NCBI RefSeq assembly: GCF_029227915.1
Contig: NC_079884.1
Span: 2,048,001 to 2,112,000 of the forward strand
Reading direction: 5' to 3'
Source of the DNA: Hydractinia symbiolongicarpus
Taxonomy: Eukaryota > Cnidaria > Hydrozoa > Anthoathecata > Hydractiniidae
DNA length: 64,000 bases
Shown here: positions 1 to 13,358 of the stretch, piece after piece
Numbering within the stretch: the stretch's first letter is position 1
How the letters are laid out: each line of letters begins with the position of its first letter
Notes under the pieces: model-generated
Seen by the model: the letters and a program-made list of their open reading frames with translations, nothing else
Told to the model about the DNA's origin: nothing
Databases searched by the model: none
Translations under genes and position numbers: made by a program

Positions 1-3000
1 ACAACTTAGTATTATCGGAAAATATCACTAAATACATGTTGGTACGAATATGTGACGCAACCGTTGCAACTTAAACGGATTGATACCGTTAGAAAATCAA
101 TGAAATGTAGTTTTTGAAACTGTTTCAATTTCTTCAGCGCGCGCTAACGGCTAGGATAGGTCCCACAGTAAAAAATGACTTACTTATTTACACTTTCAAA
201 TAAAGCGCTAGCACAGCCCCCAGTATAATCGCTGAGTTCTAGCACTCATATCAAACTAAGAAGAATATTAGTTCTTGGAATCCAATTGTCTCATTTATCA
301 CATTTATGAGGTCATAGTCCAAAATCAGTTCAATTAAGTCTCACAGTCAATCGTTTTACTGTTAAAAGCGATGCAACCTGGAATTATCAGAAAAATATCG
401 CTAAATACATGTTGGTACGAATATGTGACGAGACCTTTGTAACTCAACCGGACTGACACTGTTAGAAAGTCAAGGAAATGTAGTTTTTGAAACTGTTTCC
501 ATTTCTTCAGCGCGCGCTAACGGCTAGGAATGGTCCAACAATAAAAAATGACTTACTTATCTACAATTTCAAATAAAGCGCTACCAAAGCGCCCAGTGTA
601 ATCGCTGAGTTCCAGCAATCATGTCAAATTAAGAAGAATGTTGTTTCTTGGAGTCTAATTGGCTCATTTATCACATTTAGGAGATCAAAGTCCAAAATAA
701 GTTTTATTAAGTCCCACAGTCAATCGTTTCACTGTTACAAGCGATACAACTTAGTATTATCGGAAAATATCACTAAATACATGTTGGTACGAATATGTGA
801 CGCAACCGTTGTAACTCAAACGGATTGATACCGCTAAGAAGTCAATGAAAGGTAGCTTTTGAACCTGTTTCTATTTCTTCAGCGCGCTAGCGGCTAGGAT
901 TGGTCCCATAGTAAAAAATGACTTACTCATCTACACTTTTAAATAAAGCGGTACCACAGCGCCCAGTGTAATCGCTGAGTTCCAGCAATCATGTCAAATT
1001 AAGAAGAATGTTATTTCTTGAATCCAATTGCCTCATTTATCACTATTATAAGGTCAAAGTCCAAAATCAGTTCAATTAAGTGCCACAGTAAATCGCTTCA
1101 CTGTTACAAGCGATACAACTTAGTAATATCGGAAAAATATCACAAAATACATGTTAGTGCGAATATGTGACGCAACCGTTGTAAGTCAACCGGATTGATA
1201 CCGTTAGAAAATCAATGAAATGTAGTTTTTGAAACTGTTTCCATTTCATCAGCGCGCGCTAACGGCTAGGAATGGTGCAACAATAAAAAATGACTTACTT
1301 ATCTACACTTTCAAATAAAGCGCTACCAAAGCGCCCAGTGTAATCGCTGAGTTCCAGCAATCATGTCAAATTAAGAAGAATGTTACTTCTTGAAAGTCCA
1401 ATTGTCTCAGTTATCACATTTAGGAGGTCAAAGTCTAAATCAGTTCAATTAAGTCCCACAGTCAATCGTTTTACTGTTACAAGCGATACAACTTAGTAAT
1501 ATCGGAAAAATATCACTAATTACATGTTGGTACGAATATGTGACGCAACAGCTGCAACTCAAACGGATTGATACCGTTAGAAAATCAATGAAATGTAGTT
1601 TTTGAAACTGTTTACATTTCTTCAGCGCGCGCTAACGGCTAGGAATGCTCCAACAATAAAAAATGACTTACTTATCTACACTTTCAAATAAACCGCTACA
1701 AAGCGCCCAGTGTAATCGCTGAGTTCCAGCAATCATGTCAAATTAAGAAGAATGTTGTTTCTTGGAGTCCAATTGGCTCATTTATGACATTTAGGATGTC
1801 AAAGTCCAAAATAAGTTTAATTAAGTCCCACAGTCAATCGTTTCACTGTTACTTGCGATACAACTTAGTAATATCGGAAAAAATCGCTAAATACATGTTT
1901 GTGCGAATTTGGGACCCAACCATTGTAACTCCAACGGATTGATACCGCTAGAAAGTCAAGGAAATAGATTTTTCGAAACTGCTTCCATTTCTTCAGCGCG
2001 CGCTAACGGCTAGGATTGGTCCCACAGTAAAAAATGACTTACTTATCTACACTTTCAATCAAAGCGCTACCACAGCGCCCAGTGTAATCGCTGAGTTCCA
2101 GGAATCATGTCAAATTAAGAAGAATGTTATTTTTTGGAGTCCAATTGTCTCATTTATCACATTTATGGGGTCAAAGTCCAAAATCAGTTCAATTAAGTCC
2201 CACAGTCAATCGTTTCACTGTTACAAGCGATACAACTTAGAAATATCGGTAAAATATTACTAAATACATGTTGGTACGAATATGTGACGCAACCGTTGTA
2301 ACTCCAACGGATTGATACCGCTAGAAAGTCAGGGAAATAGAGTTTTGAAACTGTTTCCATTTCTTTAGCGCGCGCTAGCGGCTAGGATTGGTCCCACAGG
2401 AAAAAATGACTTACTTATCTACACTTTCAAATAAAGCGCTACCACAGCGCCCAGTGCAATCGCGGAGTTCCAGCAATCATGTCAAATTAAGAAGAATGTT
2501 ATTTTTTGGAGTCCAATTGTCTCATTTATCACATTTATGAGGTCAAAGTCCAAAATCAGTTCAATTAAGTCCCACAGTCAATCGTTTCACTGTTACAAGC
2601 GATACAACTTAGTAATATCGGAAAAATATCGCAAAATACATGTTGGTGCGAATTTGTGACGCAACCATTGTAACTCCAACGGATTGATACCGCTAGAAAG
2701 TCAAGGAAATAGATTTTTCGAAACTGCTTCCATTTCTTCAGCGCGCGCTAACGGCTAGGATTGGTCCCACAGTAAAAAATGACTTACTTATCTACACCTT
2801 CAAATAAAGCGCTACCACAGCGCCCAGTGTAATCGCTGAGTTCCAGCAATCATGTCAAATTAAGAAGAATGTTATTTTTTGGAGTCCAATTGTCTCATTT
2901 ATCACATTTATGAGGTCAAAGTCCAAAATCAGTTCAATTAAGTCCCACAGTCAATCGTTTCACTGTTACAAGCGATACAACTTAGTAAAATCGGAAAAAT

Positions 3001-4065
3001 ATCGCTAAATACATGTTGGTGCGAATTTGTGACGCAACCATTGTAACTCCAACGGATTGATACCGCTAGAAAGTCAAGGAAATGAAGTTTTCGAAACTGT
3101 TTACATTTCTTCAGCGCGCGCTAACGGCTAGGATTGGTCCCACAGAAAAAAATGACTTACTTATCTACACTTTCAAATAACGCTCTACCACAGCGCCCGG
3201 TGTAATCGCAAAGTTCCAGCAATCATGTCAAATTAAGAAGAATGTTATTTTTTGGAGTCCAATTGTCTCATTTATCACATTTAGGAGGTCAAAGTCCAAA
3301 ATCAGCTCAATTAAGTCCCACAGTCAATCGTTTCACTGTTACAAGGGATACAACTTAGTAATATCGGAAAAATATCACTAACTACTTGTTGGTACGAATA
3401 TGTGACGCAACCGTTGTAACTGAAACAGATTGATACCGCTAGAAAGTCAATGAAATGGAGTTTTTGAAAATGTTTCCATTTCTTTAGCGCGTGCTAACGG
3501 CTAGGATTGGTCCCGCAGTATAAAATGACTTACTTATCTACACTTTCAGATAAAGCGCTACCACAGCACCCAGAGGAATCGCTGAATTCCAGCAATCATG
3601 CCTAATTAAGAAGAATGTTTTTTCTTGGAGTCCAATTGTCTCATTTATCCCATTTAGGAGGTCAAAGTCCAATGTAAGTTCAATTAAGTCCCACAGTCAA
3701 TCGTTTCACTGTTACAAGCGATACAACTTAGTATTATCGGAAAATAACACTAAATACATGTTGGTACGAATATGTGACGCAATAGTTGTAACTCAAACGG
3801 ATTGATACCGCTAGGAAGTCAATCAAATGTAGTTTTTGAACCTGCTTCCATTTTTTCAGCGCGCGCTAAAGGCTAGGATTGGTCCCATAGTAAAAAATGA
3901 CTTACTTATCTACACTTTTAAATAAAGCGGTAGCACAGCGACCAGTGTAATCGCTGAGTTCCAGCAATCATGTCAAATTAAGAAGAATGTTACTTCTTGG
4001 AGTCCAATTGTCTCATTTATCCCATTTGGGAGGCCAAAGTCCAATGTAAGTTCAATTAAGTCCCA
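1..4065 (+). repeat. Left segment, diverged regular monomers
   Basis: Monomers start at 2, 374, 747, 1116, 1489, 1861, 2233, 2605, 2978, 3351 and 3724. No clear long duplication is seen; a weak two-monomer echo links the stretch beginning about 1861 with that beginning about 2605 (GCGAATTTG and CTGCTTCCATTTC variants). The monomer at 374 carries the E-type head (GGAATTATCAG, GACGAGACC) otherwise seen only after 50 kb. The monomer at 747 has lost one CG step of the GC palindrome and is 369 bp long. Confidence 0.85.
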
Positions 4066-7000
4066 CAGTCAATCGTTTCACTGTTAAAAGCGATACAACT
4101 TAGAAATATCGGAAAAATATCACTAAATACATGTTGGTACGAATATGTGACGCAACCGTTGAACCTCAAACGGATTGATACCGCTAGAAAGTCAGGGAAA
4201 TAGTGTTTTCAAAACTGTTTCCATTTCTTCAGTGCGCGCTAGCGGCTAGGATTGGTCCCACAGTAAAAAATGACTTACTTACCTACACTTTCAAATAAAG
4301 CGCTACCACAGCGCCCAGTGTAATCGCTGAGTTCTAGCAATCATGTCAAATTTAAAAGAATGTTATTTTTTGGAGTCCAATTGTCTCATTTATCCCATTT
4401 AGGAGTTTAAAGTGCAATGTAAGTTCAATTAAGTCCCACAGTCAATCGTTTCACTGTTAAAAGTGATACAACTTAGTAATATCGGAAAAATATCGCTAAA
4501 TACATGTTGGTGCGAATTTGTGACGCAACCATTGTAACTCCAACGGATTGATACCGCTAGAAAGTCAAGGAAATAGAGTTTTCAAAACTGTTTCCATTTC
4601 TTCAGCGCGCGCTAACGGCTAGGATTGGTCCCATAGTAAAAAATGACTTACTTATCTAGACTTTTAAATAAAGCGGTACCACAGCGCCCAGTGTAATCGC
4701 TGAGTTCCAGCAATCATGTCAAATTAAGAAGAATGTTACTTCTTGGAGTCCAATTGTCTCATTTATCCTATTTAGGAGGTCAAAGTCCATTGTAAGTTCA
4801 ATTAAGTCCCACAGTCAATCGTTTCACTGTTACAAGCGATACAACTTAGTAAACTCGGAAAAATATCACTAAATACATGTTGGTACGAATATGTGACGGA
4901 ACCGTTGTAACTCCAACGGATTGATACCGCTAGAATGTCAGGGAAGTAGAGTTTTCGAAACTGTTTCCATTTCTTCAGCGCGCGCTAGCGGCTAGGATTG
5001 GCACCACAGTAAAAAATGACTTACTTATCTACACTTTCAAATGAAGCGCTACCACAGCGCCCAGTGTAATCGCTGAGTTCCAGCAATCATGTCAAATTAA
5101 GAAGAATGTTATTTTTTGGAGTCCAATTGTCTCATTTATCCCATTTAGGAGGTCAAAGTTCAATGTAATTTCAATTAAGTCCCACAGTCAATCGTTTCAC
5201 TGTTAAAAGCGATACAATTTGGAAATATCGGAAAAATATCACTAAATACATGTTGGTACGAATATGTGACGCAACCGTTGTAACTCCAAAGGATTATTAC
5301 CGCCAGAAAGTCAGGGAAATAGAGTTTTCGAAACTGTTTCCATTTCTTCAGTGCGCGCTAGCGGCTAGAATTGGTCCCACAGTAAAAAATGACTTACTTA
5401 TCTACACTTTCAAATAACGCGCTACCACAGCGCCCAGTGTAATCGCTAAGTTCCAGCAATCATGTCAAATTAAGAAGAATGTTATTTTTTGGAGTCCAAT
5501 TGTCTCATTTATCCCATTTAGGAGGTCAAAGTCCAAAATCAGTTCATTTAAGTCCCACAGTCAATCGTTTCACTGTTACAAGCGATACAACTTAGTAATA
5601 TCGGAAAAATATCACTAACTACTTGTTGGTACGAATATGTGACGCAACCGTTGTAACTGAAACGGATTGATACCGCTAGAAAGTCAATGAAATGTAGTTT
5701 TTGAAACTGTTTCCATTTCTTCAGCGCGCGCTAACGGCTAGGATTGGTCCCACAGTATAAAATAACTCACTTATCTACACTTTCAAATAAAGCGCTACCA
5801 CAGCACCCAGAGGAATCGCTGAATTCCAGCAATCATGCCTAATTAAGAAGAATGTTGTTTCTTGGAATGCAATTGTCTCATTTATCAAAATTAGTAGGTC
5901 AAAGTCCAAAATAAGTTCAATTAAACACCCACAGTCAATCGTTTCACTGTTAAAAGCGATACAACTTAGAAATATCGGAAAAATATCACTAAATACATGT
6001 TGGTACGAATATGTGACGCAACCGTTGAAACTCAAACGGATTGATACCGCTAGAAAGTCAGGGAAATAGTGTTTTCGAAACTGTTTCCATTTCTTCAGCG
6101 CGCGCTAGCGGCTAGGATTGGTCACACAGTAAAAAATGACTTACTTACCTACACTTTCAAATAAAGCGCTACCACAGCGCCCAGTGTAATCGCTGAGTTC
6201 CAGCAATCATGTCAAATTTAAAAGAATGTTATTTTTTGGAGTCCAATTGTCTCATTTATCCCATTTAGGAGGTCAAAGTCCAATGTAAGTTCAATTAAGT
6301 CCCACAGTCAATCGTTTCACTGTTAAAAGTGATACAACTTAGTAATATCGGAAAAATATCGCTAAATACATGTTGGTGCGAATTTGTGACGCAACCATTG
6401 TAACTCCAACGGATTGATACCGCTAGAAAGTCAAGGAAATAGAGTTTTCAAAACTGTTTCCATTTCTTCAGCGCGCGCTAACGGCTAGGATTGGTCCCAT
6501 AGTAAAAAATGACTTACTTATCTAGACTTTTAAATAAAGCGGTACCACAGCGCCCAGTGTAATCGCTGAGTTCCAGCAATCATGTCAAATTAAGAAGAAT
6601 GTTACTTCTTGGAGTCCAATTGTCTCATTTATCCTATTTAGGAGGTCAAAGTCCATTGTAAGTTCAATTAAGTCCCACAGTCAATCGTTTCACTGTTACA
6701 AGCGATACAACTTAGTAAAATCGGAAAAATATCACTAAATACATGTTGGTACGAATATGTGACGGAACCGTTGTAACTCCAACGGATTGATACCGCTAGA
6801 AAGTCAGGGAAGTAGAGTTTTCGAAACTGTTTCCATTTCTTCAGCGCGCGCTAGCGGCTAGGATTGGCACCACAGTAAAAAATGACTTACTTGTCTACAC
6901 TTTCAAATAAAGCGCTACCACAGCGCCCAGTGTAATCGCTGAGTTCCAGCAATCATGTCAAATTAAGAAGAATGTTATTTTTTGGAGTCCAATTGTCTCA

Positions 7001-7660
7001 TTTATCCCATTTAGGAGGTCAAAGTTCAATGTAATTTCAATTAAGTCCCACAGTCAATCGTTTCACTGTTAAAAGCGATACAATTTGGAAATATCGGAAA
7101 AATATCACTAAATACATGTTGGTACGAATATGTGACGCAACCGTTGTAACTCCAACGGATTAATACCGCTAGAAAGTCAGGGAAATAGAGTTTTCGAAAC
7201 TGTTTCCATTTCTTCAGTGCGCGCTAGCGGCTAGAATTGGTCCCACAGTAAAAAATGACTTACTTATCTACACTTTCAAATAACGCGCTACCACAGCGCC
7301 CAGTGTAATCGCTAAGTTCCAGCAATCATGTCAAATTAAGAAGAATGTTATTTTTTGGAGTCCAATTGTCTCATTTATCACATTTAGGAGGTCAAAGTCC
7401 AAAATCAGTTCATTTAAGTCCCACAGTCAATCGTTTCACTGTTACAAGCGATACAACTTAGTAATATCGGAAAAATATCACTAACTACTTGTTGGTACGA
7501 ATATGTGACGCAACCGTTGTAACTGAAACGGATTGATACCGCTAGAAAGTCAATGAAATGTAGTTTTTGAAACTGTTTCCATTTCTTCAGCGCGCGCTAA
7601 CGGCTAGGATTGGTCCCACAGTATAAAATAACTCACTTATCTACACTTTCAAATAAAGCG
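4066..7660 (+). repeat. Five-monomer tandem duplication, offset 1866 bp
   Basis: Monomers start at 4096, 4469, 4842, 5215, 5588 and again at 5962, 6335, 6708, 7081, 7454, an exact offset of 1866 for all five pairs. Shared rare variants confirm it: CAATTTGGAAATATCGG at 5215 and 7081, GTGATACAAC at 4464 and 6330, the CTAGACTTTTAAATAAAGCG stretch at 4655 and 6521, and GGTTGGC/GGCACC forms near 5000 and 6866. Copies differ by scattered single bases only. The left edge is near 4065/5931; the right edge is near 5795/7661, where one copy has the CACCCAGAGG variant and the other CGCCCAGTG. Confidence 0.88.
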
Positions 7661-10612
7661 CTACCACAGCGCCCAGTGTAATCGCTGAGTTCCAGAAATC
7701 ATGTCAAGTTAAGAAGAATGTTACTTCTTGGAGTCCAATTGTCTCATTTATCCCATTTAGGAGGTCAAAGTCCAATGTAAGTTCAATTAAGTCCCACAGT
7801 CAATCGTTTCACTGTTACAAGCGATACAACTTAGTATTATTGGAAAATATCATTAAATACATGTTGGTACGAATATGTGACGCAACCGTTGTAACTCAAA
7901 CGGATTGAAACCGCTAGGAAGTCAATGAAATGTTGTTTTTGAAGCAGTTTCCATTTTTTCAGCGCGCGCTAAAGGCTAGGATTGGTCCCATAGTAAAAAA
8001 TGACTTACTTATCTACACTTTTAAATAAAGCGGTACCACAGCGACCAGTGTAATCGCTGAGTTCCAGCAATCATGTCAAATTAAGAAGAATGTTACTTCT
8101 TGGAGTCCAATTGTCTCATTTATCCCATTTAGGAGGCCAAAGTCCAATGTATGTTCAATTAAGTCCCACAGTCAATCGTTTCACTGTTAAAAGCGATACA
8201 ACTTAGAAATATCGGAAAAATATCACTAAATACATGTTGGTACGAATATGTGACGCAACCGTTGAACCTCAAACGGATTGATACCGCTAGAAAATCAGGG
8301 AAATAGAGTTTTCGAAACTGTTTCCATTTCTTCAGCGCGCGCTAGCGGCTAGGATTGGTCCCACAGTAAAAAATGACTTACTTATCTACACTTTCAAATA
8401 AAGCGCTACTACAGCGCCCAGTGTAATCGCTGAGTTCCACCAATCATGTCAAATTAAGAAGAATGTTATTTTTTGGAGTCTAATTGTCTCATTTATCCCA
8501 TTTAATAGGTCAAAGTCCAATGTAAGTTCAATTAAGTCCCACAGTCAATCGTTTCACTGTTAAAAGCGATACGACTTAGAAATATCGGAAAAAATATCAC
8601 TAAATACATGTTGGTACGAATATGTGACGCAACCGTTGTAACTCCAACGGATTGATACCGCTAGAAAGTCAGGGAAATAGAGTTTTCGAAACTGTTTCCA
8701 TTTCTTCAGCGCGCGCTAGCGGTTAGGATTGGTCCCACAGTAAAAAATGAATTACTTATCTACACTTTCAAATAAAGCGCTACCACAGCGCCCAGTGTAA
8801 TCGCTGAGTTCCAGCAATCATGTCAAATTAAGAAGAATGTTATTTCTTGGAGTCCAATTGTCTCATTTATCACATTTATGAGGTCAAAGTCCAAAATCAG
8901 TTCAATTAAGTCCCACAGTCAATCGTTTCACTGTTACAAGCGATACAACTTAGTAAAATCGGAAAAATATCACTAAATACATGTTGGTACGAATATGTGA
9001 CGCAACCGTTGTAACTCCAACGGATTGATACCGCTAGAAAGTCAGGGAAATAGAGTTTTCGAAACTGTTTCCATTTCTTCAGCGCGCGCTAGCGGCTAGG
9101 ATTGGTACCACATTAAAAAATGACTTACTTATCTACACTTTCAAATAAAGCGCTACCACAGCGCCCAGTGTAATCGCTGAGTTCCAGCAATCATGTCAAA
9201 TTAAGAAGAACGTTATTTTTTGGAGTCCAATTGTCTCATTTATCCCATTTAGGAGATCAAAGTCCAATGTAATTTTAATTAAGTCCCACAGTCAATCGTT
9301 TCACTGTTAAAAGCGATACAACTTAGAAATATCGGAAAAATATCACTAAATACATGTTGGTACGAATATGTGACGCAACCGTTGTAACTCCAACGGATTA
9401 ATACCGCTAGAAAGTCAGGGAAATAGAGTTTTCGAAACTGTTTCCATTTCTTCAGCGCACGCTATCGGCTAGGATTGGTCCCACAGTAAAAAATGACTTA
9501 CTTATCTACACTTTCAAATAAAGCGCTACCACAGCGCCCAGTGTAATCGCTGAGTTCCAGCAATCATGTCAAATTAAGAAGAATGTTATTTTTTGGAGTC
9601 CAATTATCTCATTTATCGCATTTATGAGGTCAAAGTTCAAAATCAGTTCAATTAAGTCCCACAGTCAATCGTTTCACTGTTACAAGCGATACAACTTAGT
9701 AAAATCGGAAAAATATCGCTAAATACATGTTGGTGCGAATTTGTGACGCAACCATTGTAACTGAAACGGATTGATACCGCTAGAAAGTCAATGAAATGTA
9801 GTTTTTGAAACTGTTTCCATTTTTTCAGCGCGCGCTAACGGGTAGGATTGGTCCCACAGTATAAAATGACTTACTTATCTACACTTTCAAATAAAGCGCC
9901 ACCACAGCACCCAGAGGAATCGCTGAATTCCAGCAATCATGCCTAATTAAGAAGAATGTTGTTTCTTGGAATCCAATTGTCTCATTTATCAAATTTAGGA
10001 GGTCAAAGTCCAAAATAAGTTTAATTAAGTCCCACAGTCAATCATTTCACTGTTACAAGCGATACAACTTAGTATTATCGGAAAATATCACAAAATAAAT
10101 GTTGGTACAAATATGTGACGCAACCGTTGTAACTCAAACGGATTGATCCCGCTAGGAAGTCAATGAAATGTAGTTTTTGTACTTGTTTCCATTTCTTCAG
10201 CGCGCGCTAACGGCTAGGATTGGTCCCACAGTAAAAAATGACTTACTTATCTACACTTTCAAATAAAGCGCTACCACAGCGCCCATTGTAATCGCTGAGT
10301 TCCAGCAATCATGTCAAATTAAGAAGAATGTTATTTTTTGGAGTCCAATTGGCTCATTTATCACATTTAGGAGGTCAAAGTCCAAAATCAGTTCAATTAA
10401 GTCCCGCAGTCAATCGTTTCACTGTTACAAGCGATACAACTTAGTAATATCGGAAAAATATTGCTAAATACATGTTGGTGCGAATATGTGACGCAACCAT
10501 TGCAACTCCAACGGATTGATACCGCTAGAAAGTCAAGGAAATAGAGTTTTTGAAACTGTTCCCATTTCTTGAGCGCGCTAACGGCTAGGATTGGTCCCAT
10601 AGTAAAAAATGA
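7661..10612 (+). repeat. Mixed regular monomers
   Basis: Monomers start at 7827, 8199, 8572, 8946, 9319, 9692, 10065 and 10437, all 370-374 bp. They resemble the preceding five-monomer block (AACTCCAACGG with GTCAGGGAAATAG) but I could not define an exact long duplication. The stretch near 9900-9990 is of the CACCCAGAGG/GAATTCC/CATGCCTAATTAAG variant, which recurs through the array. Confidence 0.8.
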
Positions 10613-11179
10613 GTTACTTATCTACACTTTCAAATAACGCGCTACCACAGCGCCCAGTGTAATCGCTGAGTTCCAGCAATCATGTCAAATTAAGAAGAAT
10701 GTTACTTTTTAGAGTCAATTGTCTCATTTATCACATTTAGGAGGTCAAAGTCCAAAATCAGTTCAATTAAGTCCCACAGTCTATCGTTTCACTGTTACAA
10801 GCGATACAAGTTAGTAATATCGGAAAAATATCACTAACTACTTGTTGGTACGAATATGTGACGCAACCGTTGTAACTGAAACGGATTGATACCGCTAGAA
10901 AGTCATTGAAATGTAGTTTTTGAAACTGTTTCCATTTCTTCAGCGCGTGCTAACGGCTAGGATTGGTCCCACAGTAAAAAATGACTTACTTATTTACACT
11001 TTCAAATAAAGCGCTAGCACAGCGCCCAGTATAATCGCTGAGTTCCAGCAATCATGTCAAACTAAGAAGAATATTAGTTCTTGGGGTACGATTGGCTCAT
11101 TTGTCACATTTATATCGTTAAAGTCCAAAGTAAGTTCAATTAAGTCCCACAGTCAATCGTTTCACTGTTAAAAGCGGTG

Positions 11180-11896
11180 CAACCTAGTTTTATCAGAAAA
11201 ATATCGCTAAATACATGTTGGTACGAATATCTGACGCAACCTTTGTAACTCAACCGGACTGATACTGTTAGAAAGACAAGGAAATGTAGTTTTGGAAACT
11301 GTCTCTATTTATTCAGCGGGCTAACGGTCAGGATTGGTCCCAATGTACAAAATGACTAATTTATCTAAATATTTTAATAAAGCGCTCCCACACCGCCCAG
11401 TGTAATCGCTGAGTTCCAGCAATCATGTCAAATTAAGAAGAATGTTATTTTTTGGAGTCCAATTGGCTCCTTTATCACATTTAGGAGGTCAAAGTCCAAA
11501 ATCAGTTCAATTAAGTGCCGCAGTCAATCGTTTCACTGTTACAAGCGATACAACTTAGTAATATTGGAAAAATATCACAAAATACATGTTGGTACAAATA
11601 TATGACGCAACCGTTGTAACTCAAACATGTAGTTTATTGAAAATGGCTCTGTTACTTCAGTGCAGGTTGACGGCCAGGATTGGTACCACAGTAAAAAATA
11701 ACTCACTTATCTAAATTTTTTAATAAAGCGCTACTGCAGAGCCCGGTGTAATCGATGAATTCCAGCAATCATGTCAAATTGAGAACAATGTTATTTCTTG
11801 GAGTCCAATTGTCTCATTTATCACATTTAGGAGGTCAAAGTCCAAAACAATTTCAATTAAGTCCCACAGTCAGTCGTTTCATTGTTAAAAGCGATA
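11180..11896 (+). repeat. D-plus-short dimer, copy 1 (717 bp)
   Basis: A D-type monomer (GTTTTATCAG, CAGCGGGCTAACGGTCAGG, CGCTCCCACACCGCCC) is followed by a short monomer of the AATGGCTCT sublineage. The same pair recurs at 12642, 46146, 47981, 61333 and 62770. Confidence 0.82.
11551..11896 (+). repeat. Short monomer, 28-bp deletion, sublineage b (346 bp)
   Basis: CTCAAAC is joined directly to ATGTAG; reference positions 77-104 are missing. Sublineage b also carries TTTATTGAAAATGGCTCT, GCAGGTTGACGGCCAGG and CTACTGCAGAGCCC. Confidence 0.85.
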
Positions 11897-12641
11897 CAAC
11901 TTAGTAATATCGGAAAGATATCACTACATACATGTTGTTACGAATATGTGACGCAGCCGTTGTAACTCAAACGGTTTGATACCGCTAGAAAGTCAATGAA
12001 ATGTAGTTTTTTAAACTGTTTCTATTTCTTCAGCGCGTGCTAACAGCTAGGATTGGTCCCACAGTAAAAAATGACTTACTTATCTACACTTTCAAATAAC
12101 GCGCTACCACAGCGCCCAGTGTAATCGCTGAGTTCCAGCAATCATGTCAAATTAAGAAGAATGTTACTTTTTAGAGTCAATTGTCTCATTTATCACATTT
12201 AGGAGGTCAAAGTCCTAAATCAGTTCAATTAAGTCCCACAGTCAATCGTTTCACTGTTACAAGCGATACAAGTTAGTAATATCGGAAAAATATCACTAAC
12301 TACTTGTTGGTACGAATATGTGACGCAACCGTTGTAACTGAAACGGATTGATACCGCTAGAAAGTCATTGAAATGTAGTTTTTGAAACTGTTTCCATTTC
12401 TTCAGCGCGTGCTAACGGCTAGGATTGGTCCCACAGTAAAAAATGACTTACTTATTTACACTTTCAAATAAAGCGCTAGCACAGCACCCAGTATAATCGC
12501 TGAGTTCCAGCAATCATGTCAAACTAAGAAGAATATTAGTTCTTGGGGTACGATTGGCTCATTTGTCACATTTATATCGTTAAAGTCCAAAGTAAGTTCA
12601 ATTAAGTCCCACAGTCAATCGTTTCACTGTTAAAAGCGGTG

Positions 12642-13358
12642 CAACCTAGTTTTATCAGAAAAATATCGCTAAATACATGTTGGTACGAATATCTGACTCA
12701 ACCTTTGTAACTCAACCGGACTGATACTGTTAGAAAGACAAGGAAATGTAGTTTTGGAAACTGTCTCTATTTATTCAGCGGGCTAACGGTCAGGATTGGT
12801 CCCACTGTACAAAATGACTAATTTATCTAAATATTTTAATAAAGCGCTCCCACACCGCCCAGTGTAATCGCTGAGTTCCAGCAATCATGTCAAATTAAGA
12901 AGAATGTTATTTTTTGGAGTCCAATTGGCTCCTTTATCACATTTAGGAGGTCAAAGTCCAAAATCAGTTCAATTAAGTGCCGCAGTCAATTGTTTCACTG
13001 TTACAAGCGATACAACTTAGTAATATTGGAAAAATATCACAAAATACATGTTGGTACAAATATATGACGCAACCGTTGTAACTCAAACATGTAGTTTATT
13101 GAAAATGGCTCTGTTACTTCAGTGCAGGTTGACGGCCAGGATTGGTACCACAGTAAAAAATAACTCACTTATCTAAATTTTTTAATGAAGCGCTACTGCA
13201 GAGCCCGGTGTAATCGATGAATTCCAGCAATCATGTCAAATTGAGAACAATGTCATTTCTTGGAGTCCAATTGTCTCATTTATCGCATTTAGGAGGTCAA
13301 AGTCCAATGTAAGCTCAATTAAGTCCCACAGTCAATCGTTTCACTGTTAAACGCGATA
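12642..13358 (+). repeat. D-plus-short dimer, copy 2 (717 bp)
   Basis: Duplicate of copy 1 at offset 1462, with a few substitutions (ATCTGACTCAACC for ATCTGACGCAACC). Confidence 0.82.
13013..13358 (+). repeat. Short monomer, 28-bp deletion, sublineage b (346 bp)
   Basis: Same junction and marks as the monomer at 11551, of which it is the duplicate until about 13282. Confidence 0.85.

Larger units (their letters stand above)
10613..13282 (+). repeat. Four-monomer tandem duplication, offset 1462 bp
   Basis: Monomers start at 10807, 11180, 11551, 11897 and 12269, 12642, 13013. The offset is 1462 wherever tested: GTTACTTTTTAGAGTCAATT at 10701 and 12163, and TTGGGGTACG at 11081 and 12543. Each copy contains a D-type monomer (11180, 12642) followed by a short monomer (11551, 13013), so this is also two copies of the D-plus-short dimer. 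The copies diverge at about 13282, where the second switches to the CCAATGTAAG variant, so there are about 1.8 units. Confidence 0.88.

Noticed and set aside
5775-6035. Open frame of 86 codons on the minus strand
   Set aside because: It is one of a set of short frames that recur in the same phase of the monomer on the minus strand, with the same peptide pieces (CVTYSYQHVF). It spans ordinary satellite sequence and is broken in neighbouring monomers.
10397-10600. Open frame of 67 codons on the minus strand, with a sister at 21858-22061
   Set aside because: The two look related only because the monomers are. No start context, length conservation or known domain; a by-product of the repeat.
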